Assembly: GCF_023373525.1 (NCBI RefSeq)
Contig: NZ_CP097218.1
Location: forward strand, 2,666,001 to 2,730,000
Length of the DNA: 64,000 nt
Origin: Brachybacterium kimchii
GTDB lineage: Bacteria > Actinomycetota > Actinomycetes > Actinomycetales > Dermabacteraceae
Direction of reading: 5' to 3'
This document shows, in pieces, positions 40,980 to 49,856 of the stretch; the first letter of the stretch is position 1; the number at the start of each line of letters is the position of its first letter. Below the pieces are notes generated by a model, which was given only the letters and a program-made list of their open reading frames with translations, ran no database searches and was not told the origin of the DNA. The position numbers and the translations under genes are program-made.

Positions 40980-43900
40980 TCAGCGGCGGAAGCGGTTCCG
41001 GATCCTGCGCAGCGGACCACCGCGACCCGACGTGCGTCGGGCTCCGGCCGACCCGGACCCCGTGCGCCCCTCGCCGGCGTCGCCGCGGCCGGCGGCGTGC
41101 GCACCGCTCTCCCCCGCGGGAGCCGTGTGCGCGGGGCCGGGAGCCCGGTGCGAGTTGGCCGAGGCATCGGAACCGGCGGAGCCGTCGGTGCTCGGCGAGT
41201 CACTGGCGGGAGCCTCCGCGGACGACGTGCCGCTGGCCGTGTCCGCGGGCGACGAATCAGCGGGTGCCTCGGCAGGTGAGGCCGGGGAGACCGGCGCGGA
41301 GGCCGATTCCCCCACCGCCGCAGGGCCACCATTCGTCGACGATGCGTCCGCCGGATCCTGTGCAGCGGCCGCATGGTCCGTCGGATCCTCCGCGCCGGCC
41401 GCAGGGGCGGACGCGCCCGACGCCGCTTCCGTCGCCGCGGGCGCAGCCGCCGCGGCGGCAGCCCGCTCGCCGAGCTCCTTGGATTGCGCCTCGCGCTTGG
41501 CCTGGGCCTCGCGCTCCGCTGCCTCGCGGCGGTCGCGCTCGGCGGCCTCGCGACGCAGGCGGCGACGCTCGCCCGGCCCCTCGGTGAGCCGGTAGAGCAC
41601 CGGCACGATCACCAGGGTGAGCAGGGTCGAGGTGACCAGGCCGCCGATCACGACCACGGCCAGCGGCTGGGAGATGAAGCCGCCCTTGCCGGTGATGCCG
41701 AAGGCCATCGGCAGCAGCGCGAAGATCGTCGCCGCCGCGGTCATGAGGATCGGGCGCAGACGCTTGGCGGCGCCCATGTGGATCGCCTCGTCCAGGGCCA
41801 TGCCCCCGCGTCGGTACTGGTTGACCAGGTCGATGAGGACGATCGCGTTGGTGACCACGATGCCGACCAGCATCAGCAGGCCGATCATCGAGGGCAGCCC
41901 CAGCGGGACGCCGGTGAGGACCAGCAGGCCCAGCGCGCCGGTCGCCGCGAACGGGATCGACACCAGCAGCACGAGCGGCTGGACGAGGGACTTGAAGATC
42001 CACACCAGCAGCACGTACACCAGCAGGATCGCCGCGAGCATCGCGATGCCCAGCTGGCCGAACGTCTCGTCGATGTCCGAGGCGGAGCCGCCGAGCGATG
42101 CCTTCACGCCGCTGGGCAGATCCGCGTCGTCGATCGCCTTCTGCGCCGCCTGGGAGACCGCGCCGACGTTGTCGCTCGAGGTGGGGGCGAGGGAGACGGT
42201 GACGGTCTCGACGTTGTCCTGGGTCGCGATCGACGGCCGGGACTCCTCCTGGCTGACCTTCGCGACGTCGGTGAGCGGCAGGCCCTCGGCGAGGTCGAGG
42301 TCCTTGAGCTTCTTCAGGGTGGTGACGTCGTCCTTCTGCTCGACGTAGATGTCGAGGTCCTCGTCGTCCAGGGTGATGGTGCCGACGGAGCCGGGGTTCA
42401 TCTTCTGGGCGACCAGGCCGACGACGGCCTGCTCGGTGAGGCCCTTCTCGGCCGCCTTCTTGCGGTCGACGGTCACCACGGCGGTGGGCTGGTCCCCCTC
42501 GAGGTCGCTCGTGACCTCCTTGACGCCGCTGGGCGCCGGGTCGAGCTGGTCGAGGATGGCGTCGTTCGCCGCCTTGCGGTCCTTGGCCGTGGGCCCCGTG
42601 ATCTGGATGTCCACGGTGCTCGAGCCGGTCGCCGAGGTCATGTCCGCCGCCTCGACGTCCCCGGGATCCGGGAGGTCCTGCAGGGTGCGGACCATCTTCG
42701 TCTGCAGCGCCTGCTGGTCGGAGTCGGCGTCGGTGGTGATCGAGAAGCTGACCTCGTTCTCCCCGCCGCCTCCGCCGGCGCTGAAGCCGCCGTCGCCGCC
42801 GGAGCCGATCGTGGTCTGCACGGTCTCGACGCCGTCGAGGTCCATGAGGGCCTTCTCGGAGTCCTTCGCCTTCTTCGAGGAGTCCTCGAGGCTCGTCCCG
42901 GCGGGCAGGGTCTGGGTGATCGAGGCGATGTTCTGCCCGGTGTCGCCCAGGAAGTTCACCTTCAGAAGGGGCGTGAGGAACACGGTGCCCACGAGCACCA
43001 CGATCGCGACGACGACCGTGATCAGGCGCCGCGGCAGCGAGTTCAGGGTCAGGCGCAGCACAGGCGCGTAGAGGCGGTGCAGCCAGGTGCGCTCCTCGCG
43101 CGCCTCGGCGGCCTCGCGCACCTTCGCGACCTGCACCTCGTCGTCCGGATCGTCCGGCACCGGCTGCTTCTTGGGCGGGCGCAGGAACCAGTACGCGAGC
43201 ACCGGCACGATCGTGAGCGCGACCAGCAGCGAGCTGAGCATCGCGATCGCGACGGTGAGGGCGAACGGTCGGAACAGCTCCCCGGCCATGCCGGCGACGA
43301 TCGCGATCGGCAGGAACACCACCACGGTCGCGAGCGTCGAGGCGGTGATCGCGCCCGCGACCTCCTTGACGGCGTCCAGGATGGCGCGTCTGCGGGTCTT
43401 GCCGTAGGCCAGGTGCCTGGTGATGTTCTCGATGACCACGATCGAGTCGTCGACCACGCGGCCGATGGAGATCGTGAGCGCCGCCAGGGTCAGCATGTTC
43501 AGCGTGTAGCCCGTGACGAGCATGCCGATGAACGCGATCAGCAGCGACGTCGGGATCGAGATCGCGGTGACGAGGGTGGGGCGCAGGCGGCGCAGGAACA
43601 GCAGGATCACGCCGACGGCCATGACCAGGCCCAGCAGGCCCTCCTCCGCGAGGGAGACGATCGACTCGCGGATGAACGGCGCCTGGTCGAAGACCACGTC
43701 GCTCTTCGCGTCGCCGCCGACCTCGGTGAGAGTGCTGTCGAGCGTGGAGGAGACGTCCTTGGAGATGTCCACGACGTTGCCGTCGGACGTCGCGGTCACC
43801 ATCATCACCAGCGACTGACGGCCGTTGGTGCGGGAGATCGAGGTCGGGTCCTCGGTGGTCTCCTCGACCTTCGCGACGTCGCCCAGGGTGCTGACCTCCT

Positions 43901-44918
43901 GCTGGCCGGACTGTCCCTGCTGGCCCGCCTGGCCCTGCTGACCCTGCTGGCCGGTCTGGCCCTGCTGGCCGGTCTGGCCCTGCTGGCCCGACTGGCCCTG
44001 GTCCGTCGCGGCGCCCTGGTCGGCGCCCGTCTGGCCCTGCTGGCCCGTCTGGCCCGACTGACCGGTCTGGCCCTGCTGGCCTGCGGCGTCGCCGCCGGTC
44101 CCGCCGCCGCTCGACCCGTCGGCCGATCCGCCGGAGGCACCGGAGGAGTCGGACGAGCCGGACGACCCGCCCTGCGAACCGGGCATGACGACCATGCCCT
44201 TGAGGTCGTCGATGCTGGTCATCTCCTGGCCGATGACCACGTCGATGCTCTGCTTCTTGTCGGTCACGCTGCCGCCGGGCAGGGAGAGGCCGTTCGCATC
44301 GAGCGCCGTGGAGATGTCGTCGTCGGTGAGGCCGCGCTTCTCCATCTCGTCCTCGTCGGGCGTGATGCGCACGATCTTCTCGGGCGCGCCGATCACCGCG
44401 ACGGAGGAGACGCCGTCCACGCGCTCGAGCTCCGGGGTGACGCTCGTGTCGAGGCGGTCGGCGAGCTCGGACGGGTCCAGATCGGAGGAGACAGACAGCA
44501 CCACGGCCGGGAGGTCGCTCGTGCCGCCGGAGATGACCTGCGGGTCCGCGCCCTCGGGCAGCTGGTCGTCGATGCGGCCGACGGCCGCGTCGACCTGGTT
44601 GGTCGCGCGCGCGGTGTCCGTGCCGTAGGTGAGCTCGACGGTCACCACCGAGACGCCCGCCTGCGAGGACGAGGAGGTCTTCTCGACGTCCTCGATGCCC
44701 GTGACAGCCTGCTCGATGGGTTTGCTGATCTGCTTCTGCACCTGCTCCGAGGAGGCCCCCGGCGAGGTGGTCATCACCTGGATCTGCGGGAGCGAGACGG
44801 AGGGGATCAGCTCCTGGCGCATGGTCGTCATCGCGAAGATCCCGATGATCGAGACGGCGATGCAGACCAGAGCGATGAACGGACGATTGTTCAGGCTGAG
44901 CTTGGCCAGACGGTTCAT
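40980..44918 (-). CDS. RND efflux transporter, AcrB/SwrC-like
   Basis: Proton-driven exporter of 1312 residues, longer than the usual ~1050. N-terminal helix 1 with LIPSVSLPQIQVMTTSPGASSEQVQ is typical of HAE-1 and Gram-positive SwrC-like RND proteins; the helix 4 region has GRVVDDSIVVIENI with the conserved Asp pair. Two oddities explain the length: a GQ-rich tandem insert in the first extracytoplasmic loop (about 247-341) and a 200-residue Ala/Ser/Glu-rich cytosolic tail ending RRIRNRFRR. No membrane-fusion protein gene is adjacent. ATG at 44918 has AGGAGA upstream. Confidence 0.88.
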   Translation of the reverse strand: MNRLAKLSLNNRPFIALVCIAVSIIGIFAMTTMRQELIPSVSLPQIQVMTTSPGASSEQVQKQISKPIEQAVTGIEDVEKTSSSSQAGVSVVTVELTYGTDTARATNQVDAAVGRIDDQLPEGADPQVISGGTSDLPAVVLSVSSDLDPSELADRLDTSVTPELERVDGVSSVAVIGAPEKIVRITPDEDEMEKRGLTDDDISTALDANGLSLPGGSVTDKKQSIDVVIGQEMTSIDDLKGMVVMPGSQGGSSGSSDSSGASGGSADGSSGGGTGGDAAGQQGQTGQSGQTGQQGQTGADQGAATDQGQSGQQGQTGQQGQTGQQGQQGQAGQQGQSGQQEVSTLGDVAKVEETTEDPTSISRTNGRQSLVMMVTATSDGNVVDISKDVSSTLDSTLTEVGGDAKSDVVFDQAPFIRESIVSLAEEGLLGLVMAVGVILLFLRRLRPTLVTAISIPTSLLIAFIGMLVTGYTLNMLTLAALTISIGRVVDDSIVVIENITRHLAYGKTRRRAILDAVKEVAGAITASTLATVVVFLPIAIVAGMAGELFRPFALTVAIAMLSSLLVALTIVPVLAYWFLRPPKKQPVPDDPDDEVQVAKVREAAEAREERTWLHRLYAPVLRLTLNSLPRRLITVVVAIVVLVGTVFLTPLLKVNFLGDTGQNIASITQTLPAGTSLEDSSKKAKDSEKALMDLDGVETVQTTIGSGGDGGFSAGGGGGENEVSFSITTDADSDQQALQTKMVRTLQDLPDPGDVEAADMTSATGSSTVDIQITGPTAKDRKAANDAILDQLDPAPSGVKEVTSDLEGDQPTAVVTVDRKKAAEKGLTEQAVVGLVAQKMNPGSVGTITLDDEDLDIYVEQKDDVTTLKKLKDLDLAEGLPLTDVAKVSQEESRPSIATQDNVETVTVSLAPTSSDNVGAVSQAAQKAIDDADLPSGVKASLGGSASDIDETFGQLGIAMLAAILLVYVLLVWIFKSLVQPLVLLVSIPFAATGALGLLVLTGVPLGLPSMIGLLMLVGIVVTNAIVLIDLVNQYRRGGMALDEAIHMGAAKRLRPILMTAAATIFALLPMAFGITGKGGFISQPLAVVVIGGLVTSTLLTLVIVPVLYRLTEGPGERRRLRREAAERDRREAAEREAQAKREAQSKELGERAAAAAAAPAATEAASGASAPAAGAEDPTDHAAAAQDPADASSTNGGPAAVGESASAPVSPASPAEAPADSSPADTASGTSSAEAPASDSPSTDGSAGSDASANSHRAPGPAHTAPAGESGAHAAGRGDAGEGRTGSGSAGARRTSGRGGPLRRIRNRFRR
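43897..44180 (-). repeat. In-frame GQ-rich low-complexity repeat in RND gene
   Basis: Encodes Ser/Gly then reiterated QQGQTG units (residues about 247-341 of the RND protein). It is in frame and likely to vary in length between strains. Confidence 0.8.
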
Positions 44919-45088
44919 GAGTCTCCTGGGCCGATGGGCCGGGACGGTCGAGCGGGGCGTGCGGACTCGGCCGACGCAGCGCGGCCATCCTCGGGCATTC
45001 GACCACAGTCCGGACATCGCGAGCATCAGCCGAAGGTCGGAGCATCGGGTGTGATCCGTGCCCCGCCCGTCGGCCGCCCGGCCCCTGG

Positions 45089-45094
45089 CACGAT
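45089..45094 (+). promoter_or_regulatory. -10-like box of MATE gene, leaderless type
   Basis: CACGAT ends 6 nt before the GTG at 45101. Confidence 0.45.
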
Positions 45095-45100
45095 GGATCC

Positions 45101-46489
45101 GTGCCCGACCCCTCGCCCGATCTTCCCCCCGACTCCTCCCCCGCGCGCCCGGCCGACGCCTCCCCCGCGGCGGCGCGGCGCTCCGTCGACCGCGAGATCC
45201 TGCGCCTCGCGCTGCCGTCGCTCGGCGCGCTCGTCGCCGAGCCGCTCTTCGTCATCACCGACTCCGCGTTCATCGCGCGCGTCTCGACGACCTCACTGGC
45301 CGGGCTCGGACTCGCCTCGACGGTGCTGACGACGGTCGTCGGCCTCTCCGTGTTCCTCGCCTACTCGACGACCGCGGCGGTCGCCCGGGCCGTCGGCGCC
45401 GGGCGCATGCGCGAGGCCATCGCCCGCGGGGTCGACGCCGCCTGGCTCGCGCTCATGATCGGCGCGGGCTGCCTGCTCCTGCTGGTCGCGGGCGGCGGCG
45501 TGCTGCTCCCGCTCTTCGGGGCGGGGACCGACGTCACCGCCGAGGCCGCCGTCTACCTGCGGATCTCCGCGCTCGGCCTGCCCGCGATGCTCTCCGTGCA
45601 GGCGACCACCGGGCTGATCCGAGGACTCCAGGACGCGCGCCTCCCACTCCTCGTGGCCGTGGGCGGAGCACTGCTGAACATCCCCCTGAACGCCGCGCTG
45701 ATCTTCGGCCTCGGCATGGGGATCGCCGGAAGCGCGACGGGCACCGTGATCTGCCAGTGGCTGATGGCAGGCGTCCTGCTGGGCGTGGTCGTGCGCCATG
45801 CGCGGCGCGAGGGCGTGGCGCTGCGGCCGCACCTGGGCTCGGTCGCCGCGACCGGTCGCGAATCGTTCCCGATGCTCGTGCGGACCCTGAGCCTGCGGAT
45901 CGTCACCCTCGTCACCGTGCTCGTCGCCGCGCGGCTCGGCGCGGTGCAGCTGGCCGCGCACCAGCTCGCCACCACCGTGTTCACGCTGCTCTCCCTCGCG
46001 CTCGACGCCCTGGCGATCGCGGGGCAGGCCCTCACCGGCCGGCACCTGGGGGCGGCCCACACCACGACGGTCCACGCCGTGACCAGCCGACTCACCCGGT
46101 GGGGCGTGGGCGGCGGAGCCGTGGTCGGCGTGGTGCTGCTCGCGGCGAGCTACGTGGTGCCCTCCTGGTTCAGCCCCGACCCGGCCGTGCAGGAGAGCCT
46201 GCGCGCGGCGCTGTGGGTGCTGGTCGTCGCCCAGCCCGTCGCCGGCTACGTGTTCGTGCTCGACGGCGTCCTCATGGGCGCGGGCGACGCCCCCTACCTG
46301 GCCCGGGCCGGCATGCTCACGATGCTCGCCGTGATGCCCGGTGCGATCGTCGTCTGGCTCTGGGCGCCGGCGGGACCGCTGGGCCTGGCCGCCCTCTGGG
46401 TCGCCACGAACCTGCTGTTCATGGTCGCCCGCGCCGTCGCCCTCGGCGTCCGCGTGCGCGGAGACGCCTGGATGCGCACGGGGGCGTAG
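45101..46489 (+). CDS. MATE-family efflux transporter, DinF type
   Basis: Multidrug/oxidant exporter of the MATE superfamily, 462 residues, twelve hydrophobic helices after an N-terminal Pro/Ala-rich stretch of about 28 residues. DinF-branch features are LALPSLGALVAEPLFVITDSAFI in helix 1 and TGLIRGLQDARLPLLVAVGGALLNIPLN in the first half. Coupling ion unknown. GTG at 45101 is chosen because the -10-like CACGAT is 6 nt upstream. Neighbour of the RND exporter but divergent from it. Confidence 0.87.
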   Translation: MPDPSPDLPPDSSPARPADASPAAARRSVDREILRLALPSLGALVAEPLFVITDSAFIARVSTTSLAGLGLASTVLTTVVGLSVFLAYSTTAAVARAVGAGRMREAIARGVDAAWLALMIGAGCLLLLVAGGGVLLPLFGAGTDVTAEAAVYLRISALGLPAMLSVQATTGLIRGLQDARLPLLVAVGGALLNIPLNAALIFGLGMGIAGSATGTVICQWLMAGVLLGVVVRHARREGVALRPHLGSVAATGRESFPMLVRTLSLRIVTLVTVLVAARLGAVQLAAHQLATTVFTLLSLALDALAIAGQALTGRHLGAAHTTTVHAVTSRLTRWGVGGGAVVGVVLLAASYVVPSWFSPDPAVQESLRAALWVLVVAQPVAGYVFVLDGVLMGAGDAPYLARAGMLTMLAVMPGAIVVWLWAPAGPLGLAALWVATNLLFMVARAVALGVRVRGDAWMRTGA

Positions 46490-46589
46490 GGCGGCACGGA
46501 TCCGGCGCGGGTACGCGCGGTGCGCGGCGCACGGCACGCACTGAGCCACGGGCCCCGGCCACGGTCCCACGTGCCTCGCGGGAACACGC

Positions 46590-46650
46590 GACGATGACCA
46601 GGATCTATGACGGGAACGGCCCGTTCCTGTCATAGATCCTGGTCATCGTC
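46590..46650. terminator. 61-nt near-perfect palindrome (family A), probable bidirectional terminator
   Basis: 30-bp arms with one mismatch around a single central base; shares the CCAGGATCTATGAC core with the palindrome at 1874-1926. It is located between the convergent MATE and 969-residue membrane protein genes, so both family A copies occupy convergent gaps. Confidence 0.75.
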
Positions 46651-46672
46651 GGGCGGGAAGGCCGGGGGTCGC

Positions 46673-46728
46673 CGGACCGACGGGCCGACGGACCGACGGG
46701 CCGACGGACCGACGGGCCGACGGACCGA
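46673..46728. repeat. Seven tandem 8-bp units (CGGACCGA/CGGGCCGA alternating)
   Basis: Seven perfect 8-bp units alternate between CGGACCGA and CGGGCCGA, giving a 16-bp period, directly before the stop of the minus-strand membrane protein gene. Confidence 0.8.
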
Positions 46729-46742
46729 ATGCCCGCAGGGGC

Positions 46743-49652
46743 TCAGTACTCGCTGTACTGGACGGAGAGCTTCCCGTCGTCGTCGACGGAGACCGCGCCC
46801 GAGACCGTGATCGAGCTGTCGCTCGTCTCGTCGGTCGGCTTCTCGTCGTCCAGGAACGGCTCCTGCTTGTAGGAGTAGACGGCGGAGCCGGCGTCCTCGT
46901 ACCCGGTCGAGAAGTACCAGCCGTCCTCCTCTTCGACGGTGACCGTGGGGTAGTCCTCGATCTTCCACGACCCGGAGTCGTCGACCTCGTCGTACACGTA
47001 CGCCTCGAAGGGGCAGTCCTCGGGAGCGGCGTCCTTGCTGGTCGCGCACTCGTCGATCCTCGCGTTCACCTGCTTCTGGACCTCCTTCTGACCGGCCTCG
47101 GAGAGCTGGTAGAAGGGGCTGGCGTAGGTGTCCTCGTCACCGCTCGGCTCGACGAGCACCGGCACCTCGCTGTCCGTCACGGTGACCAGATCGGAAGCGG
47201 CGGGAAGCGACACGGTGTACGTCCCGGGCAGCGCCGGCAGGTCCACGAAGCCCGGCGACAGATCCAGCCCGGACACGTCGACCTCCTGATCGTTCACGAG
47301 GATCGTGGACGTGCCCTGGTCGACCACGAGCCGGAGCGTCGAGTACTCGACGGCGCCCAGCCGCCACGACGGGAACACGACGGCGGAGCGGCCCGCGCGC
47401 TCGACCGTGAAGGTCTGCTCGCTGGTGACGCCGTCCTGCGTGATGCGCGCGGTGACCTGCGCAGATCCGTCGTCCTGGCGGTCTGTGCCCGTGATCTCGT
47501 GGGAGTCCGGGCGCTGCGCCGCCGCGCCCGCGATCTCGTCGGTCAGCAGCACCTGCTGAGCGGTCGGCACGTTCGCAGGCGCCAGCTCGGACGCCTGCGA
47601 GGCCGAGCCGTCCTCCAGTGCGGAGAGGTAGGCGTCCACGCTCTTCTCCGGCGCGTAGACGGTCCTGGAGACCACGTTGTACGCGATGACCAGCCCCACG
47701 ACCAGGATGCAGATCGCGCCGGCTCCGGCGAAGCCGGCGATGAGGCGGCGGCGCGCCTTCTTCGAGAGCGGCCGTCGTTCCTGGGTGCCCGACGCCGATC
47801 CGGACATGTCCACGGGGGTGGTGCCGCCGGCCGCGGCACCGCCGGCGAGCCCGGTCGCTGGACCGGCGGCGAGGCCAGCGGCGCCCGTCGGGGCGCCGGT
47901 CGGGGCGGCGCTGGCGCCTGGCGCCGTGCCGTCGGCAGTCCCCGTCGCCGGGCTCCCGGGAGCGGCGGCCCCCGGAGCACCGACGGCGCTCTGGGAATCG
48001 ACGACGTCGGCAGGCGCCAGAGGACGACGGAACCACGAGAGCGCTCGGCGCGGCAGGACCGGGACCAGCAGCGGGGCGAAGAACCGCGAGAGCACCTCGA
48101 CGATCACCCCGGCCAGCAGCGCGAGGAAGGGCGTCCACCAGGCGAGCCCGACGGAGCCGGACATCTGCTCGCCCCCGCCGAAGAACCCGCCCTCCACGCC
48201 GAAGGACACGGAGACCCGCGCCAGCACGAGCAGCACGATCCCGCCGGCGAAGTAGACCACGGGGAGCGCGGCCCAGGAGACGACGAGGGCGATGATGTTC
48301 CCCGGCACGATGCGCCGGCCGTGGTTCCACGGCAGCGAGACCACCAGCAGCACGCCGATCCCCACCAGGATCGTGAGCAGCCACGCGTACCAGGGCAGGT
48401 CGAAGACCGTGGCGCGGCCCGTAAAGCTCGAGGAGGGCAGGAGCTCGCCGAGGACGTCGGGAGCGTTCGCCTTCGCCGTCAGCGAGGACAGCAGCGGCAG
48501 CCCGGTGAGCGCCGCGATCATCTGACCGCCCAGCAGCGGCAGCAGGAGCACGAACACGAAGACCGGCGGCTGCTCCCCGTCCGCGAGCGCCTGGATCGTG
48601 GTGCCGATGGCGCCGAGGACCCCGAGCGCGATGCCGATGACGAGCGCGTGGACGACGGCGAGCTTCGCAGCGCCGGGCAGGTCCGCGACCAGCGGCCACC
48701 AGGCCCAGCGTGCGCGCCGGCTCATCCGGCCGAGCCCGATCGCGAGGGTGATCAGCACCAGCGAGCCGAAGAACGCGTCGAAGCCCGCGGCGTGCACGCG
48801 CAGCGAGAAGCCCTCCTCGATCGGGACGGGCTGGGCGAGGATGAGGGCCGCGAGCACCGTGACCAGTGCGGTGGCGATGCCCGTGATCAGCGCGCTGACC
48901 CAGATGCCGAGCAGCCCCGTGGTGCGCCCGCGCTGGACGAGGCGACCGCCGTAGAAGGCCAGCAGCACCATCACGAGGGTGACGACGAACGGGAGCAGCC
49001 GCACGGAGGCCCGCAGGGCGACCCCCTCGTACTCCGCATGCGTCCCCCAGGAGCCGAAGGATGCCATCGCGACCAGCTGGAACGGCATGCGCACGATCAT
49101 CGCGATCCCGCTCAGCGCGCCCTCGGGATCGATGCCCGCGGAATCCAGCTCGTCGCCGACCTCACCTGTGCCGGAGGCGCCCACGGCCATCGCCGCCGCC
49201 GTGAGCAGAACCGCGAGCAGCGAGGTGAGGAGCGCGCCGACGTAGGCGACGCCGCCCACCGCGAGCGAGCGGAGGGGGCTCTCCAGACCGACACCCCTCA
49301 GGGTCGCGACCACCTGCTCCGTGCTCATCGATGACGAGGAGGTCGGCATCGCCTGCGGCCCGGGGGCCGTGGGCGCGCCCTGCCCGGGCGCCGCGCCGAC
49401 GGGAGCGGCAGGTGCCGGCGACCCGGCGGACGCGGAGCCCTGCTGCCCGGGAGCCGCGGGTGCCTGCTGCCCGAGGTCCGCCGGATCGCCGGCGGACCGG
49501 GTCGGCTCCTGACCGTACGAGCCGTACGAGCCGTACGAATAGTCTGCGGTGCGCTGCTCGTCCTGGGGCGAGCTCTGGGCAGTGTGCTCAGGCGGCTGCG
49601 CGGACGGCGTCGTGCCGTCGGGCGCGGTCGTGCCGTCGTCGGGCGTCGTCAT
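46743..49652 (-). CDS. Large polytopic membrane protein with extracytoplasmic C-terminal domain
   Basis: Protein of 969 residues, no family recognised with confidence. The first 125 residues are Pro/Gly/Ala/Ser-rich with a YSYGSYGSYG stretch. About ten hydrophobic helices follow (about 130-560). A Gly/Pro/Ala linker of about 90 residues leads to a basic patch (KKARRR) and one more helix near 655-680. The last ~290 residues would then be outside; they contain a VDQGTSTILVNDQEVDVSG-like beta region and end in SGAVSVDDDGKLSVQYSEY. GAGGGG precedes the ATG by about 8 nt; a -10-like TAGTCT about 130 nt upstream suggests a leadered transcript. A sensory or envelope role is a guess. Confidence 0.6.
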   Translation of the reverse strand: MTTPDDGTTAPDGTTPSAQPPEHTAQSSPQDEQRTADYSYGSYGSYGQEPTRSAGDPADLGQQAPAAPGQQGSASAGSPAPAAPVGAAPGQGAPTAPGPQAMPTSSSSMSTEQVVATLRGVGLESPLRSLAVGGVAYVGALLTSLLAVLLTAAAMAVGASGTGEVGDELDSAGIDPEGALSGIAMIVRMPFQLVAMASFGSWGTHAEYEGVALRASVRLLPFVVTLVMVLLAFYGGRLVQRGRTTGLLGIWVSALITGIATALVTVLAALILAQPVPIEEGFSLRVHAAGFDAFFGSLVLITLAIGLGRMSRRARWAWWPLVADLPGAAKLAVVHALVIGIALGVLGAIGTTIQALADGEQPPVFVFVLLLPLLGGQMIAALTGLPLLSSLTAKANAPDVLGELLPSSSFTGRATVFDLPWYAWLLTILVGIGVLLVVSLPWNHGRRIVPGNIIALVVSWAALPVVYFAGGIVLLVLARVSVSFGVEGGFFGGGEQMSGSVGLAWWTPFLALLAGVIVEVLSRFFAPLLVPVLPRRALSWFRRPLAPADVVDSQSAVGAPGAAAPGSPATGTADGTAPGASAAPTGAPTGAAGLAAGPATGLAGGAAAGGTTPVDMSGSASGTQERRPLSKKARRRLIAGFAGAGAICILVVGLVIAYNVVSRTVYAPEKSVDAYLSALEDGSASQASELAPANVPTAQQVLLTDEIAGAAAQRPDSHEITGTDRQDDGSAQVTARITQDGVTSEQTFTVERAGRSAVVFPSWRLGAVEYSTLRLVVDQGTSTILVNDQEVDVSGLDLSPGFVDLPALPGTYTVSLPAASDLVTVTDSEVPVLVEPSGDEDTYASPFYQLSEAGQKEVQKQVNARIDECATSKDAAPEDCPFEAYVYDEVDDSGSWKIEDYPTVTVEEEDGWYFSTGYEDAGSAVYSYKQEPFLDDEKPTDETSDSSITVSGAVSVDDDGKLSVQYSEY

Positions 49653-49815
49653 CGGAAGGTCCCCTCGTGCTGATCCGTGATGTGCAGGATCGGATCCCCA
49701 CCCGCACCGGTCGCGCCCACCATGAGGAGCCGATGATCAGGGTCCGTGCGGAAGATCTTCACCCTGTTCTCAGACTAGCGTCGCCCACCCACGAATCCAG
49801 GGGAATCCCGACGCG

Positions 49816-49840
49816 CGGACGCCCGATCTTCGGGCGCCCG
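49816..49840 (-). terminator. Hairpin terminator of metE
   Basis: CGGACGCCCGA-N3-TCGGGCGCCCG. On the minus-strand RNA the single mismatch becomes a G-U wobble, so the hairpin is perfect in the metE direction, 17 nt after the metE stop. Confidence 0.65.
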
Positions 49841-49856
49841 CTCGGCCCCGCGCCCG

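Noticed and set aside
41373..45329. 1300-codon plus-strand frame opposite the RND gene
   Set aside because: Same antisense artefact of codon bias; low-complexity Arg/Gly/Asp sequence, no motif, and the RND gene is unmistakable.
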